Source: Gammaproteobacteria bacterium (GTDB lineage: Bacteria; Pseudomonadota; Gammaproteobacteria; Pseudomonadales; Azotimanducaceae). Taken from it: a stretch of 41,284 bases of DNA. Below, in pieces: positions 24,200 through 33,806 of the stretch; position 1 is the first letter of the stretch; the number at the start of each line of letters is the position of its first letter. Below the pieces are notes generated by a model. It saw only the letters and a program-made list of their open reading frames with translations. It was not told the origin of the DNA and searched no databases. A program made the translations under genes and the position numbers. The stretch lies in contig VXPO01000049.1 in NCBI GenBank assembly GCA_009839505.1, positions 1 through 41,284 on the forward strand, read 5' to 3'.

Positions 24200-26224
24200 T
24201 CATTGCAAGCGTGTTCGACCACTTGGAAAGGGCAGCCGAAATGGTACCTTGAAGCGACCGATGTTGGCGGCCATGGATTCGATCATCAGCAGGATGGCCG
24301 CGAACGCCAGCAGCCATGGTGCCAGGGGGTGCCAGTTGGCTTCGGACAACGTGCGGTCCGCCGACACGCCACCATTGCCGGGTGCACCGGGAACGTCGGG
24401 AGCACCCGGCGTTACGGTCGCCGACTGCCAGCGTTCCAGGAATTCGGCCGACACCGGGCGCAGATCGGACTCCCGCGGATCGACGTTGACGGCCAATCCC
24501 GCCTCCCGACCCGGTGCGCGTATGGTGTAGAAGCCGGGGCGCGGTATCCGTACCACGGGTCGGCCGACGGTGCTGTCCAAGGACAGCACGCGCTCGTTGT
24601 CGGAGTCGAAGATCTGTACCGAGGCGACCGGCATGGCCACAGCCTCGCCAGCATAGGCGGCGGAAGGGAGGGCGCGTGCCATGTAGCCAACGGCATCGCG
24701 GACGAAGCCGACGAAGGCGGGGCGAAGCACGAGGGAACTCCAATCGCGGTCGACGGCGGTGAGCAGCGTCAGGAGCCGGCCCTTGCCGAAACGCTGTTCC
24801 ACCAGCAACGCGGCCTCGCGAGGCGACTCGGTACCCGCCGACGGTGCTTGTTCGTCGGAGGGAACCAGGGCGAGCAGGGTTTCACCGGGGACGGCGGGCA
24901 TCGCCAGTGAACGCCGGACCTCGACTCCCCGCCAGGATGTGCGGTTGACCGGGTGGCTTGAGTCGGTGACCACCACGCGCCGGACCCCGGTGGCGACACG
25001 GTTGGCAATGACCGCACCGCCGAGCGGAAGCGCGCCGTGACGACGGGTTCGCGGACCGACGGCGATCAACGCCCCGCCGCCGTCGTTGAGGTGTCGTTCG
25101 AGACGGCGCACCAGCGGCATCGCGAGTTCGCCGGGATCCACGACGATCAAGGCGTCCAGGGTATCGGGCCACGGTGCGTCCGTACCGAGATCGACGGGAT
25201 CGATGTCGATAGCATTGAGGGCGGCTCCGAGGAATGTCAGCGAAACCGCCCTTGAGCTTCCGGCATCGGCATCCGGAGGGCCGCCAGCGAGCAGGCCGAC
25301 CTCGATGTCCTTCAGGGGAGGCTGGACGACGCGGTAGACGTTGTCCTCTGCGATCGCGTCGGGGTCGTCGAGAGTCACTTCCCACAGCACGCTGCGGCGA
25401 CCGGCGGGAGGGATTTCGAACCTCACGGGCTCCGAGGGCGAGTCGGCGGTCAGACCGATGCGGCCTGTTTCTCGACCGTCCCGACGTAACGCCGCAACCA
25501 GCGGGCGGGATTCGCCGTAGGCGCTGATCGCGGCCTCGATGTGACTCCCGGAAATGACGACGTTCTCGACGGTCGAGTTGCCGACCGCGCCCGCGCCCAC
25601 GGGATGAAGCACGAACGGCCACGCGGCGCCCTCGACCAGGGCGTTGAGTCGATCGGGAACAGCCGTAGCCTGGAAATCGGACACCACGTGGATCACCCAG
25701 TCGCGTTCTGCTTCCCGATTGGCGAGGGTCGCGAACACGGCATCGAGACGGGGCGGGAGTCCGGTGAAGTCGAATCGGGTCCATCCGGGTTCCAGCGCGG
25801 CGGCGTCGGACACCAGCGTCAGCCGGTCGGCGGCTAGCACGACGCGGGATTCTCCGCCGTCCGCCATGAGTTCGCGGACGACCTCCAAGGCGCGCGGAAA
25901 GGCACCCTCTTGGCGCATCGAGAACGATCCGTCGACCACGATGAGCTTCGCCGGGGCATCGGCGGGGGCTGCTCCGAAGGGCAGGACTTCGAGGGCAGGT
26001 TGCGCGAACGCAAGAGTCACGGCGGCGAGCACGGCCAGCCGCAGGGCAAGCAGGATCTTGTGCGCCAGCCTGCGACGTGTTCGCACCGGTTCCTCGGTCT
26101 CGCGCATCAGCATGAGCGAACTGACGTTGCGCTCGGCAGGTGCGCGTTCGCTCATGCGATGCAGCCACAGCGGAACCGCCAAGGTCGCGAGCCCGGCGAG
26201 AAAGGCGGCGGCGAGCAGGGTCAC
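24200..26224 (-). CDS. BatA-type VWA membrane protein
   Basis: The protein has 674 residues. The start MTLLAAAFLAGLATLAVPLWLHRM plus a second segment near 56-80 (KILLALRLAVLAAVTLAFAQPAL) is the N-terminal double-transmembrane domain of BatA-like proteins. A von Willebrand A-like domain follows, with the MIDAS sequence VVDGSFSM near 95. In the middle, LDALIVVDPGELAMPLVRRLERHLNDGGGALIAVGP is glutamine-amidotransferase-like (GATase1 fold, no visible catalytic Cys). A last transmembrane helix lies near 640-660. The start overlaps the DUF58 stop by 4 nt. BatA relatives work with MoxR ATPases, and the ligand is not known. Confidence 0.83.
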   Translation of the reverse strand: MTLLAAAFLAGLATLAVPLWLHRMSERAPAERNVSSLMLMRETEEPVRTRRRLAHKILLALRLAVLAAVTLAFAQPALEVLPFGAAPADAPAKLIVVDGSFSMRQEGAFPRALEVVRELMADGGESRVVLAADRLTLVSDAAALEPGWTRFDFTGLPPRLDAVFATLANREAERDWVIHVVSDFQATAVPDRLNALVEGAAWPFVLHPVGAGAVGNSTVENVVISGSHIEAAISAYGESRPLVAALRRDGRETGRIGLTADSPSEPVRFEIPPAGRRSVLWEVTLDDPDAIAEDNVYRVVQPPLKDIEVGLLAGGPPDADAGSSRAVSLTFLGAALNAIDIDPVDLGTDAPWPDTLDALIVVDPGELAMPLVRRLERHLNDGGGALIAVGPRTRRHGALPLGGAVIANRVATGVRRVVVTDSSHPVNRTSWRGVEVRRSLAMPAVPGETLLALVPSDEQAPSAGTESPREAALLVEQRFGKGRLLTLLTAVDRDWSSLVLRPAFVGFVRDAVGYMARALPSAAYAGEAVAMPVASVQIFDSDNERVLSLDSTVGRPVVRIPRPGFYTIRAPGREAGLAVNVDPRESDLRPVSAEFLERWQSATVTPGAPDVPGAPGNGGVSADRTLSEANWHPLAPWLLAFAAILLMIESMAANIGRFKVPFRLPFPSGRTRLQ

Positions 26225-27183
26225 GGTCGCCGGTTCCGGAACCTGAGATAGCCGATCAGCGCCCGGTCGAGGGGTTCGTCGGCGTTGAGTCTGACGTAGT
26301 GGGCGCCGGCAGCTCCCGCTTCCCGTCTTAGTGCCTGCTCGTGCTCATCGAGGCGTTCCGGATAGCGTGCTCTTAGGTCGGTGGCATCGACCTCGATCAC
26401 CTGGCCCGACTCCGCATCGCGCAGCGTCACGTTTCCCCCGAGGGGTCCCCGGGCCCGGGGACGGCGTTCGTCGGCGTCGAGGACGTGGAACGCGATGAGA
26501 TCGTGTCCCCGGGAACCGAGGATGCGAAGCGCGCGGCCGAAGTCCGCCGGTTCGCAGTAGAAGTCCGAGATGGCGGCGATGATGCCGCGCTTGGTCATGT
26601 GGCTGGCGGCATGGGTGAAGGCCCCGGTCCAGTCCGAACCGCCGCTCGGCGCCAGCTCATCGAGGCGATGGAAAATCTGCTGCACTTGGCCGAGACGCGG
26701 CGGAAGGTAGGTGCGTACGGCGTCGTCGAAGGTCAACAGCCCGGCCGCATCGTGCTGTCTCCCGGCGATGTGGGTCAACGCGGCGGCCAGGTAGGCCGCG
26801 TAGCGCAGCTTCGAGGGGGCGTCGCCGCCTCCATCGCCGGTCCGCCCCAGGATGCCCCGTCTGCCGAAGGCATCCATCGATGCGCTGGTGTCCAGTAGCA
26901 CCAGGAGCCTTGTGTTGGTTTCGCCTTCGAACAGCTTCAGCAGGGTCCGGTCGGTGCGGGCGTACGCGTTCCAGTCGACGAACCGCGGATCGTCGCCGGG
27001 CATGTAGTCTCGGTACTCGGCGAACTCCTGGCTGAAACCGGGCCGGTCGGTGTAGTGGGCACCGTGTAGTGCGCCGTCGACCACGGCCCGGGCCACGAGT
27101 TCCAAGGAGGCGAGCCGTGCGAGAAGCGCCGGCGGGATCATCCGCGTCGGCACGCTCCCTCGGACGGATGCTTGACCGTTCAC
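26221..27183 (-). CDS. DUF58 domain protein
   Basis: The protein has 320 residues. The DUF58 signature EYRDYMPGDDPRFVDWNAYARTD lies near 57-80. It is followed by LVLLDTSASMDAFG near 94, a VWA-type MIDAS (DxSxS) with the downstream Thr/Asp region in SGGSDWTGAF. DUF58 proteins are nearly always encoded beside a MoxR AAA+ ATPase and VWA membrane proteins and are thought to bind the ATPase or its client. Here the MoxR gene ends 15 nt upstream and the BatA-type gene overlaps by 4 nt, which fits that pairing. It is soluble, and no transmembrane helix is seen. Confidence 0.88.
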   Translation of the reverse strand: MNGQASVRGSVPTRMIPPALLARLASLELVARAVVDGALHGAHYTDRPGFSQEFAEYRDYMPGDDPRFVDWNAYARTDRTLLKLFEGETNTRLLVLLDTSASMDAFGRRGILGRTGDGGGDAPSKLRYAAYLAAALTHIAGRQHDAAGLLTFDDAVRTYLPPRLGQVQQIFHRLDELAPSGGSDWTGAFTHAASHMTKRGIIAAISDFYCEPADFGRALRILGSRGHDLIAFHVLDADERRPRARGPLGGNVTLRDAESGQVIEVDATDLRARYPERLDEHEQALRREAGAAGAHYVRLNADEPLDRALIGYLRFRNRRP

Positions 27184-27198
27184 GCGGCGCAGCTCTCG

Positions 27199-28287
27199 TC
27201 AAGCAGCGCTCTTGTCGTTCGTTGCTGCGCCGGGGCGGGAACGACCCGGCGAAGGAACGCGCTGTCCGAGTTCGGCGATGACGTCCTCCACGGTCACGCC
27301 ATCGGACTCCGCCACATAGTTGATCTGCAGCCGGTGGCGCAGCACGGGGTGGGCCAGCGCCCGAATGTCGTCGTCGGTGACGTGGTAGCGGCCTGCCAGT
27401 AGCGCCCGGGCGCGGGCCCCGAGACACAGATAGATTGCCGCGCGCACACTGGCGCCGTAGCGTAGGTACTTGGCGACGGACTCGGGGGCGCCGTCCGTGT
27501 CCGGCCGAGTGGCACGGACCAGGTCCACGGCGTAGCGGGTCACGTCGTCGGACACCGGAACCTCGCGCACCAGTCGTTGGTAGGCGACGATGGCGCCGGC
27601 ATCGGTTCTAGCGTCGGTAGCTTCGTCGACGATGCCGAGCACGTTGCGTTCGACCACCGCGACTTCCTCGCCGGCATCCAGGTAGTCGAGCACCACGTTG
27701 AACACGAAGCGGTCGAGCTGTGCCTCCGGCAGCGGGTAGGTGCCTTCGAGTTCGATGGGATTCTGGGTCGCCAAGACCACGAACGGCATCTCGAGCGGGT
27801 AGGTCTTGCCCCGCGCCGTGACCCGAAATTCCTGCATGGCCTCGAGCAGCGCGGACTGGGTCTTCGGGGGCGTGCGGTTGATTTCATCGGCCAGCAGCAC
27901 CTGGGTGAAGATTGGTCCGGGTTCGAATCGCCACCGCCGTGCGCCCGAACCGGGGTCCTCGTCCAGGATGTCGGTGCCGGTGACGTCCGTGGGCATCAGG
28001 TCGGGAGTGAACTGGATGCGCTTGAAGTCGAGGCCCAGGGCTTGAGCAAGGGTACGCACGATTAGGGTCTTGGCGGTGCCGGGCAGGCCCGTTATCAGAC
28101 AGTGGCCGCCGATGAGAACCGAGATCAGGAGTTGCTCGATAGCGGTTTCCTGGCCGACGACGATGCGCCCGAGGGCCTCCCGGATCGCGTTCATCGTGGC
28201 GTGGAACTGCGCCACGAGTTCGGCGCTGGCGGCCGTCGGGTCGTCGCCTTCGGTGGCGTTGGAGTCTTCCGGTGTCGGTTCGGTCAT
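27199..28287 (-). CDS. MoxR-family AAA+ ATPase
   Basis: The protein has 362 residues. Walker A is GLPGTAKT near 65, Walker B LLADEINRTPPKTQSALLEAMQE near 135, and sensor 1 LATQNPIELEGTYPLPEAQLDRF near 172. The C-terminal lid ends HRLQINYVAESDGV near 330. MoxR ATPases act as chaperones, often for metal insertion or assembly of envelope complexes, with VWA partners. The N-terminal 35 residues are acidic and variable. The start ATG overlaps the TPR-peptidase stop by 4 nt (28284-28287). It is the motor of the nine-gene operon; the client is unknown. Confidence 0.92.
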   Translation of the reverse strand: MTEPTPEDSNATEGDDPTAASAELVAQFHATMNAIREALGRIVVGQETAIEQLLISVLIGGHCLITGLPGTAKTLIVRTLAQALGLDFKRIQFTPDLMPTDVTGTDILDEDPGSGARRWRFEPGPIFTQVLLADEINRTPPKTQSALLEAMQEFRVTARGKTYPLEMPFVVLATQNPIELEGTYPLPEAQLDRFVFNVVLDYLDAGEEVAVVERNVLGIVDEATDARTDAGAIVAYQRLVREVPVSDDVTRYAVDLVRATRPDTDGAPESVAKYLRYGASVRAAIYLCLGARARALLAGRYHVTDDDIRALAHPVLRHRLQINYVAESDGVTVEDVIAELGQRVPSPGRSRPGAATNDKSAA

Positions 28288-30560
28288 CGATTGATCTCAA
28301 GCAGCAGGGACAGGGCATCGGAGAAGCGCGGGGCGATTTCGAGTGCCAGCAGCACGTGGCGCCTCGCGTGCTCGGTGTCGTTCAACCTATGGTACGCCCG
28401 CGCGATCCGGTAGTGGGCGTCGGCCGTATCGTGGGGATCCAGCGACTCCGCCGCCAGGTACTCGTCGAGGGCTTCGCGGGACTCGCCCCGGGCGAGCAGC
28501 GCGTCTCCCATCCGGGTCCGATTGGCGGGATCGAGGGGCGCCACCAGCGTGAGGCTGCGTCGCACATCGAGGGCTTCGGCGTCCCGCCCTTGTTCGTCGA
28601 GAAGCTCGATGAGCCGGGCCAGTACGCCGGTCGATCGCCCGCCGGCGCGCCAGTAGATCGATAGCGTCTCGGCTGCCGCCGACCGGTCGCCGAGACGCGT
28701 CTGGGCTTCGGCGAGCAGCGGATACGGGCTCGGGGGGTCCGGTGTGGGGAAGCTCGCTACCGCCCGCTGCGCCGCCTCGGCCGCAGCTTCCCAAGCTCCC
28801 TGCTCGGCCGCCCTAGACGCCTCTTGCATGGCCTCGCCGAAGGCATCCGTGTCAAGACCGGCGAAGCGTTCGTCCAAGTATTCGTTGAAAGCCTCGTCCA
28901 GGGCTTGGTGCGAGATGTCGAGGGATTCTTCGACCGCCTGAATCGTGGACTTGCCGGCACGGTAGGCGGCTAGGATTCGCTGCAGGGCGTCCCGTCCGTG
29001 GGCGTCAGCGATGTATTCGCACAGGAGCCCCGACTGAACATAGGAGACCATGACCTGCTGGGCGTAGGTCGGCCGGATGAACCCCTCGTCGAGCGTCGCG
29101 ACGGGTAGCAGGCGGTCATCTCGAAAGGCGGCCACGACCATCCGGGTGGGGGCGCGGCGACTCTCGGTCGTGTCCGCGGCCTGGAAGCGGCTCGGTCCGG
29201 TGGTCCACTCTTCCAGCACCGAGATCCCCTCGGTGAACCAGCGTGAAATGCGGTTGTCGGTGGCGCCCAAGGTGATGACGTGGGCCACTTCGTGCCACAA
29301 CGCGCTGGCCCAGTCGAACCCCTCGTCGATGCTCCGTGCGGATGGGCTGTCCATGGCGACAACGTCGCCGAATGCGACGCCGAGAGCACCGATGCCCGGC
29401 AGTCCGGAGGTGCGCACCGCGAAGTCCTGGTGGCGCGGGTAGATCTCCACCACGACCGGGTAGTCGGGAACGAACCCGTAGCGCTCGCCGACCACCCGCA
29501 CGGCGTCGCCGACAAGCCGCCGCACGTAGGCGGTGAGTGCTTCGACCTCCGCCGGATGGGCCCGCAGGATCAGGTCGTCCTCGCGTAGCACGTCCCAGCC
29601 GTCGAGGCTGTCGAGCAGACGCAGGGTGTTCACCACCTGCGCGTTGTAGGGATCACCATCGTGGGCGCGTTCAAGGGACTCCCTGGCATCTTCGAAACGG
29701 TTGATGCGCAACAGGTTGATGCCGAGTGCGGCGTGGGCGCTCCACAGGGTGGGATCGACCTCCACCGCGCGCTCCAGCTGGGCGACGGCTTGGCGGTAGC
29801 GGTGCCCGATCACGTAGAAGTGTGCGATGGTCTCGAACATCGCGCCGTAGCTTGGCCCAATGGCCAGCGCCTGGCTTTCCCACGGGCTCGGGACTCGGTC
29901 GGCGACGTGGTCCATGGCTGCCATGAGGCTCATGGCTTCGAGCCGTTGCCGGGTGTTCTCGGCCGATGCGGAGCCCTGCAGCGCTTGTCGGGCCCGTTCG
30001 TGGTCTCCCACCTCGAGGGCCAATCGTGCAAGTAGCAATAGGGCGCCCGCATGTTCCGGTTCGGCGTCGAGCACTTCGAGGACCAGGCGTCGAGCCTCGG
30101 CTTCGAATCGATCGAGTGCGACGCGCGCAAGACCGAGCTTGGCGCCCGCGTGGACCGGATCGATCTCGAGCGCTTCGTGGAACAGCGCTTGGGCATCGGC
30201 CACCTGGTAGGTCGCGAGGAACAACTCGCCCCAGCGCACCTTGATGTCCGCGTTCTCGGGTTCCGCGCGCGCCGCCAGGCGGAAGGCTTGATTCGCGGAC
30301 TGTACGTCGTCGAGGCCCCAGGCGGCTTCCGCGACTACACTGGGCGACTCGTCCACGACAAGCAGTTCGCGGAAGCACTCTTTGGCCGCATCGCGATCCG
30401 AGAACCCAAGGGTCCAGCAGTGCTCGGGCGTGGCGGCTTCGCCGACCCACGCTGTCAGGGCGAGTACACTCGACAGCGCGACCGGCAACACGTCGTGGGC
30501 ATCTCGACCCCAGCGGAGCTGCGGGCGGGGGCAAGCCCCGCGGCTACGGAAGATCATCAT
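28284..30560 (-). CDS. TPR protein with HExxH (peptidase MA-like) domain
   Basis: The protein has 758 residues from the ATG at 30560, where a GAGGA lies about 12 nt upstream. A GTG at 30491 would give a tidier signal peptide (VLPVALSSVLALTAWVGEA), so the start is uncertain. A secretion signal is likely either way. TPR-like helices run from about residue 80 to 310. The metallopeptidase part near 390-470 has ALWHEVAHVITLGATDNRISRWFTEGISVLEEW: HExxH with a downstream Glu, as in the gluzincin/peptidase MA group. More TPRs close the protein (about 600-758). It is presumably periplasmic. It overlaps the genes on both sides (17 nt and 4 nt). Confidence 0.82.
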   Translation of the reverse strand: MMIFRSRGACPRPQLRWGRDAHDVLPVALSSVLALTAWVGEAATPEHCWTLGFSDRDAAKECFRELLVVDESPSVVAEAAWGLDDVQSANQAFRLAARAEPENADIKVRWGELFLATYQVADAQALFHEALEIDPVHAGAKLGLARVALDRFEAEARRLVLEVLDAEPEHAGALLLLARLALEVGDHERARQALQGSASAENTRQRLEAMSLMAAMDHVADRVPSPWESQALAIGPSYGAMFETIAHFYVIGHRYRQAVAQLERAVEVDPTLWSAHAALGINLLRINRFEDARESLERAHDGDPYNAQVVNTLRLLDSLDGWDVLREDDLILRAHPAEVEALTAYVRRLVGDAVRVVGERYGFVPDYPVVVEIYPRHQDFAVRTSGLPGIGALGVAFGDVVAMDSPSARSIDEGFDWASALWHEVAHVITLGATDNRISRWFTEGISVLEEWTTGPSRFQAADTTESRRAPTRMVVAAFRDDRLLPVATLDEGFIRPTYAQQVMVSYVQSGLLCEYIADAHGRDALQRILAAYRAGKSTIQAVEESLDISHQALDEAFNEYLDERFAGLDTDAFGEAMQEASRAAEQGAWEAAAEAAQRAVASFPTPDPPSPYPLLAEAQTRLGDRSAAAETLSIYWRAGGRSTGVLARLIELLDEQGRDAEALDVRRSLTLVAPLDPANRTRMGDALLARGESREALDEYLAAESLDPHDTADAHYRIARAYHRLNDTEHARRHVLLALEIAPRFSDALSLLLEINR

Positions 30561-31491
30561 CCGCGTCGTCCTCGGCGCCCGGTCGCGTCTTGATCTGCCG
30601 TTCCAGCGTAGCCAGTTCCATGAGCAATTCCTGGAGCCGCGCGAAGTAGTCGTCGTCGGTTAGCACACGCCGGTCCGCCCGGAGCGCGTCGATGGCGGCG
30701 GTGATCTCGTCGACGCGGTCGACCAGATGCACGACTTCCGGGTCGACGGGTTCTGGCGGTGCCGTGCGGGCGATGATGAACCGGCCCGCGTCACCTTCCA
30801 TCCGCGGATGCTCGGTGGCGATTTGTTCGGTGTCCTCGTAGAAACCCGCAACCGCCTGTTCGGTGAAACGGAACGCCTCGTCGGCGGAGATCTGCTGATC
30901 CTTGTCCACGTCGGTGTTTGGATCGGCGAGAGCGTCGGCCCAGAAGCCGGCGAACACCACCGCGTTGCGCTCGCGGCCGCTCCGTGTGGCCGTGATGATC
31001 GTGCGCCCTTCCCGGGCAAGTGGCCCCCGCGCCGCGCCGCTTGAACTGGTGGCGATCACCGCGAGTTGGCGCCGCGCGACCACCGGCTTGAGCCACAGCG
31101 CGAGATCTTCTGCGGTCGGATCAGGTCCGGGGATGTTGAACCTGTAGTGCTCCTCGTCGTACGTGCCGTGGCCGATCAGGTGCACGACCACCATGTCGTT
31201 CTCGCCTGTTTCGGCGGCCAAGGCGGCGAGAGCGGCACGGATGTCATCACGCTGTGCGGCTTCCCCCGCGAGCAGGGTTACGGTGGCGCCGGCCGCCTCG
31301 GCGTGATGCGCCGCCGAGGCCGCCTGGTCGGCGAACGCTTCGGCGTAGTCCAACTCGCCGCCGAGTCCCGCAACGACCAGCATCCGGGTTTCAGCCTCCG
31401 ACGCCAGCGTGCCCCCCAGGACGACGGCAAGGGCCGCCACCACGCCAGCGTGCCGTTGCGGGCGCGCGACCGCGAAGCCCTCGCGTGTCAT
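30544..31491 (-). CDS. caspase-like (C13/C14 fold) protein lacking the catalytic Cys
   Basis: The protein has 315 residues, starting at the ATG at 31491, which overlaps the upstream stop by 4 nt (31488-31491). A signal peptide-like segment (HAGVVAALAVVLGGTLASEAET) comes first. The caspase-hemoglobinase fold shows MVVVHLIGHGTYDEEHYRFNIPG near 110-130 with the catalytic His, and QLAVIATSSSGA near 157, where active enzymes have Cys before SG or SA; here it is Ser. The stretch DVDKDQQISADEAF near 215 has the spacing of an EF-hand calcium loop. A helical C-terminus follows. It may be a non-catalytic recognition or scaffold protein in the operon. Not verified by structure. Confidence 0.72.
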   Translation of the reverse strand: MTREGFAVARPQRHAGVVAALAVVLGGTLASEAETRMLVVAGLGGELDYAEAFADQAASAAHHAEAAGATVTLLAGEAAQRDDIRAALAALAAETGENDMVVVHLIGHGTYDEEHYRFNIPGPDPTAEDLALWLKPVVARRQLAVIATSSSGAARGPLAREGRTIITATRSGRERNAVVFAGFWADALADPNTDVDKDQQISADEAFRFTEQAVAGFYEDTEQIATEHPRMEGDAGRFIIARTAPPEPVDPEVVHLVDRVDEITAAIDALRADRRVLTDDDYFARLQELLMELATLERQIKTRPGAEDDADDDLP

Positions 31492-33791
31492 ATCCCACCC
31501 CAGTAGCGTCGCAACGACCACTCCGCGCATTTCAGGAGCACCAGCAGCACGTACAGAATGGGCGCATTCCATAGCGGTAGCTGCTGGCGCTCCTGGACGC
31601 CCGCTCCGCCGAAGGCGATGGCGTCGCCGAGGCCGCTCACGTCGTCTTCCCGCCACACTCGTCCGCCGGTTGCTTCCGCAATCCGCAGCAGCAGCGCCTC
31701 GTTCAATGTCGCCTCGAACTGCTCCAAGTTGGGCGTGCCCACCCGAGCCAGGGCCTTGAGGCCGTCTGCCCGTGCGGTCAGTGGCGAGGCCCCCGGGTCC
31801 GTTCCGGTGGTATCCACGTCCACCCGGTAGACGCCCGGCCCACGTACCGGGACGGTCTCCGCGAAACCGGCGCCGGGCACGGGGGAAAGAGGGACTTCGA
31901 AGGCGCCGCCTTCCGGCGGCGTGATCCGAGCCATCAACGCCGTGCCCTGAACTGGCTCGAAGCGCTGATTCTTGAGTCCTACGCGCACGTCCAGCGAATC
32001 GCCCTCGACGGCGACGGACAGCCGTTGCCGGGCGAGCGAGGCACCCGCAAGGTGGCGGATGAGCTGGCGCCAGAACACCGAGTGGCGCTGATCGTCTGGC
32101 GGTGTGCGCATCCGCCAGCGCCATGTGGACGCGGTCGCGAGCACGGCGCTCCTTCCGTAGCCGTAGACCTGGGTTACCAGCAGCGGCACGGGCTTGCCCT
32201 CGCGGATGACGATGTCGGTACCGCGACGCTCATACACGCCTTCCAGGGCTTCGAGTATCGTCGTGGCGCCTGGCTTCAAGGCGCCGATCTGGTGGTAGTC
32301 GGCCAGCAACGGAAGCGTTTGCCAGTTCCGTGCGCGGTCTTCCGGATTTCCGCCGAAGTCTGTCAGAACCGAACGCAGCCCCTGTTCGGTCGGTCGGACG
32401 CCGTACTCGCCGGCAGCGTACGACGGTGGCGCGTCTGGTCCCGAGCGCCGTTCAAGGACGACCGGAAGAGCGTCGGCCAACGGCTTGACGTCCCAGCCGC
32501 CGTCGGCCAGTGCCCGTCGCCCGGCCAACGCCAGCAGGCTGCCGCCACGCTCGGCGACGTAGGCTGCGAGCCAGTCGTGCTGTTCGTCGCCGAGCGCGGT
32601 CGCAGGAAGGCTGCCGATGATGACCAGGTCGTAGCGGTACAGCGCTTCGCGGCTCTTGGGGAAGCCGTCCGCGAGCTCCTCCGGATCGGCGGTGCCTTGG
32701 CGATAGGTCTTGCGCGCGGTCGTGCGAAGCCAGGTCACGAGATCGATGTCGTCGTCCTCGGCGACGGTCCGACGGATGAACTTGAACTCCCAGCGGGGTT
32801 CGCCTTCGAGGTACAGAACGCGGTAGCGGTCTCGGTCGACCTCCAGCAGTCTCGAGCGTACGTTGTTGCCGGGCAACGGATCCTCGGTCGTCGGCTCCAG
32901 TTCCACCGTGATTTCCTTCAAGCCCTCTGGACCGGTGGCGAAGGGGATGTCCTTGGTCACCACCGGAGTTCCCGGGTCGAGCGAGAGGGTTTCGGCGGCG
33001 AGGACGGACTCGCCGGCCAGCACGCGTACCCGGACTTCCTGGCCGTCGTGATGACGGATCACGAGTCGTGCCGAGAGCTCGGTGTCGGGCGACACGCGGG
33101 AGGGTAGGGCGAACTCCAGCAGTTCGACATCGCCGCGAATGTGAGCCGGTCCGATGGCGACCGGATGGACCGGTACGCCAGCGGCTGCGAGCGCTTCCAG
33201 TTCGGTGCTGTCGCCGGCGTTCTGCGCGCCATCCGTCAAGACCACGATGGCGGCCAGTGCGGCTTCGTCGTAGTTCGTCGCGAGGTCCGTGAGCGCATCG
33301 ACCAGGCGCGAGCGCGCGCCTCGCGGCTCGAGGGCCTCGGTGGACTCCGCGCGTGCCAGGCGGTCGTCAAAGTGGAACAGCACGGTCTTGGCGCCACCGG
33401 TGGCTTGGTCAACGACGCGCGTGACCAAGTCCTTGGCGACCTGCTGCCGGGTGCGTCCGTCTGCCTTGGAATCCGATGCCGCTGGCAGGCCCATGCTTGC
33501 GGAACTGTCGAAGAGCACGGCGACCGTGTTCACTCCGGGCGCCAGCCGGGTCACTTCCAGCACCGGTTGGGCGATTAATGCGAGGATCACGCCGATGGCG
33601 GCGATCTGCAGCAGGTGGATCGGCACGCGCCGCAACACGGACCACTGGGCGAGGCGCCGGCTGAAGACGACGGAAAGCGCCAGCAGGACGATGGCGGCCG
33701 TCCACCACAGGACGCCGATTTCACCCGCGAACGCCAGTTCCCCCTGCTGATAGGCGTGTCGGGGATACTTGAACAACCACTCGAACCACAC
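31488..33791 (-). CDS. membrane protein with VWA and glutamine-amidotransferase-like domains
   Basis: The protein has 767 residues. Transmembrane helices lie near 25-47 (IGVLWWTAAIVLLALSVVF) and 57-80 (VPIHLLQIAAIGVILALIAQPVL). The VWA domain opens with TVAVLFDSSASMGLP near 90 (MIDAS DxSxS) and continues through AIVVLTDGAQNAGDS near 185. A Rossmann-like GATase1 domain at about 340-600 includes YDLVIIGSLPATALGDEQHDWLAAYVAERGGSLLALAG; no Cys nucleophile elbow is seen. A C-terminal helix lies near 738-756. This is the usual partner type in DUF4159/MoxR gene sets. It starts 15 nt after the DUF4159 gene and overlaps the caspase-like gene by 4 nt. Confidence 0.82.
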   Translation of the reverse strand: MWFEWLFKYPRHAYQQGELAFAGEIGVLWWTAAIVLLALSVVFSRRLAQWSVLRRVPIHLLQIAAIGVILALIAQPVLEVTRLAPGVNTVAVLFDSSASMGLPAASDSKADGRTRQQVAKDLVTRVVDQATGGAKTVLFHFDDRLARAESTEALEPRGARSRLVDALTDLATNYDEAALAAIVVLTDGAQNAGDSTELEALAAAGVPVHPVAIGPAHIRGDVELLEFALPSRVSPDTELSARLVIRHHDGQEVRVRVLAGESVLAAETLSLDPGTPVVTKDIPFATGPEGLKEITVELEPTTEDPLPGNNVRSRLLEVDRDRYRVLYLEGEPRWEFKFIRRTVAEDDDIDLVTWLRTTARKTYRQGTADPEELADGFPKSREALYRYDLVIIGSLPATALGDEQHDWLAAYVAERGGSLLALAGRRALADGGWDVKPLADALPVVLERRSGPDAPPSYAAGEYGVRPTEQGLRSVLTDFGGNPEDRARNWQTLPLLADYHQIGALKPGATTILEALEGVYERRGTDIVIREGKPVPLLVTQVYGYGRSAVLATASTWRWRMRTPPDDQRHSVFWRQLIRHLAGASLARQRLSVAVEGDSLDVRVGLKNQRFEPVQGTALMARITPPEGGAFEVPLSPVPGAGFAETVPVRGPGVYRVDVDTTGTDPGASPLTARADGLKALARVGTPNLEQFEATLNEALLLRIAEATGGRVWREDDVSGLGDAIAFGGAGVQERQQLPLWNAPILYVLLVLLKCAEWSLRRYWGGI

Positions 33792-33806
33792 TTGCTCAGA
33801 GCTTCC

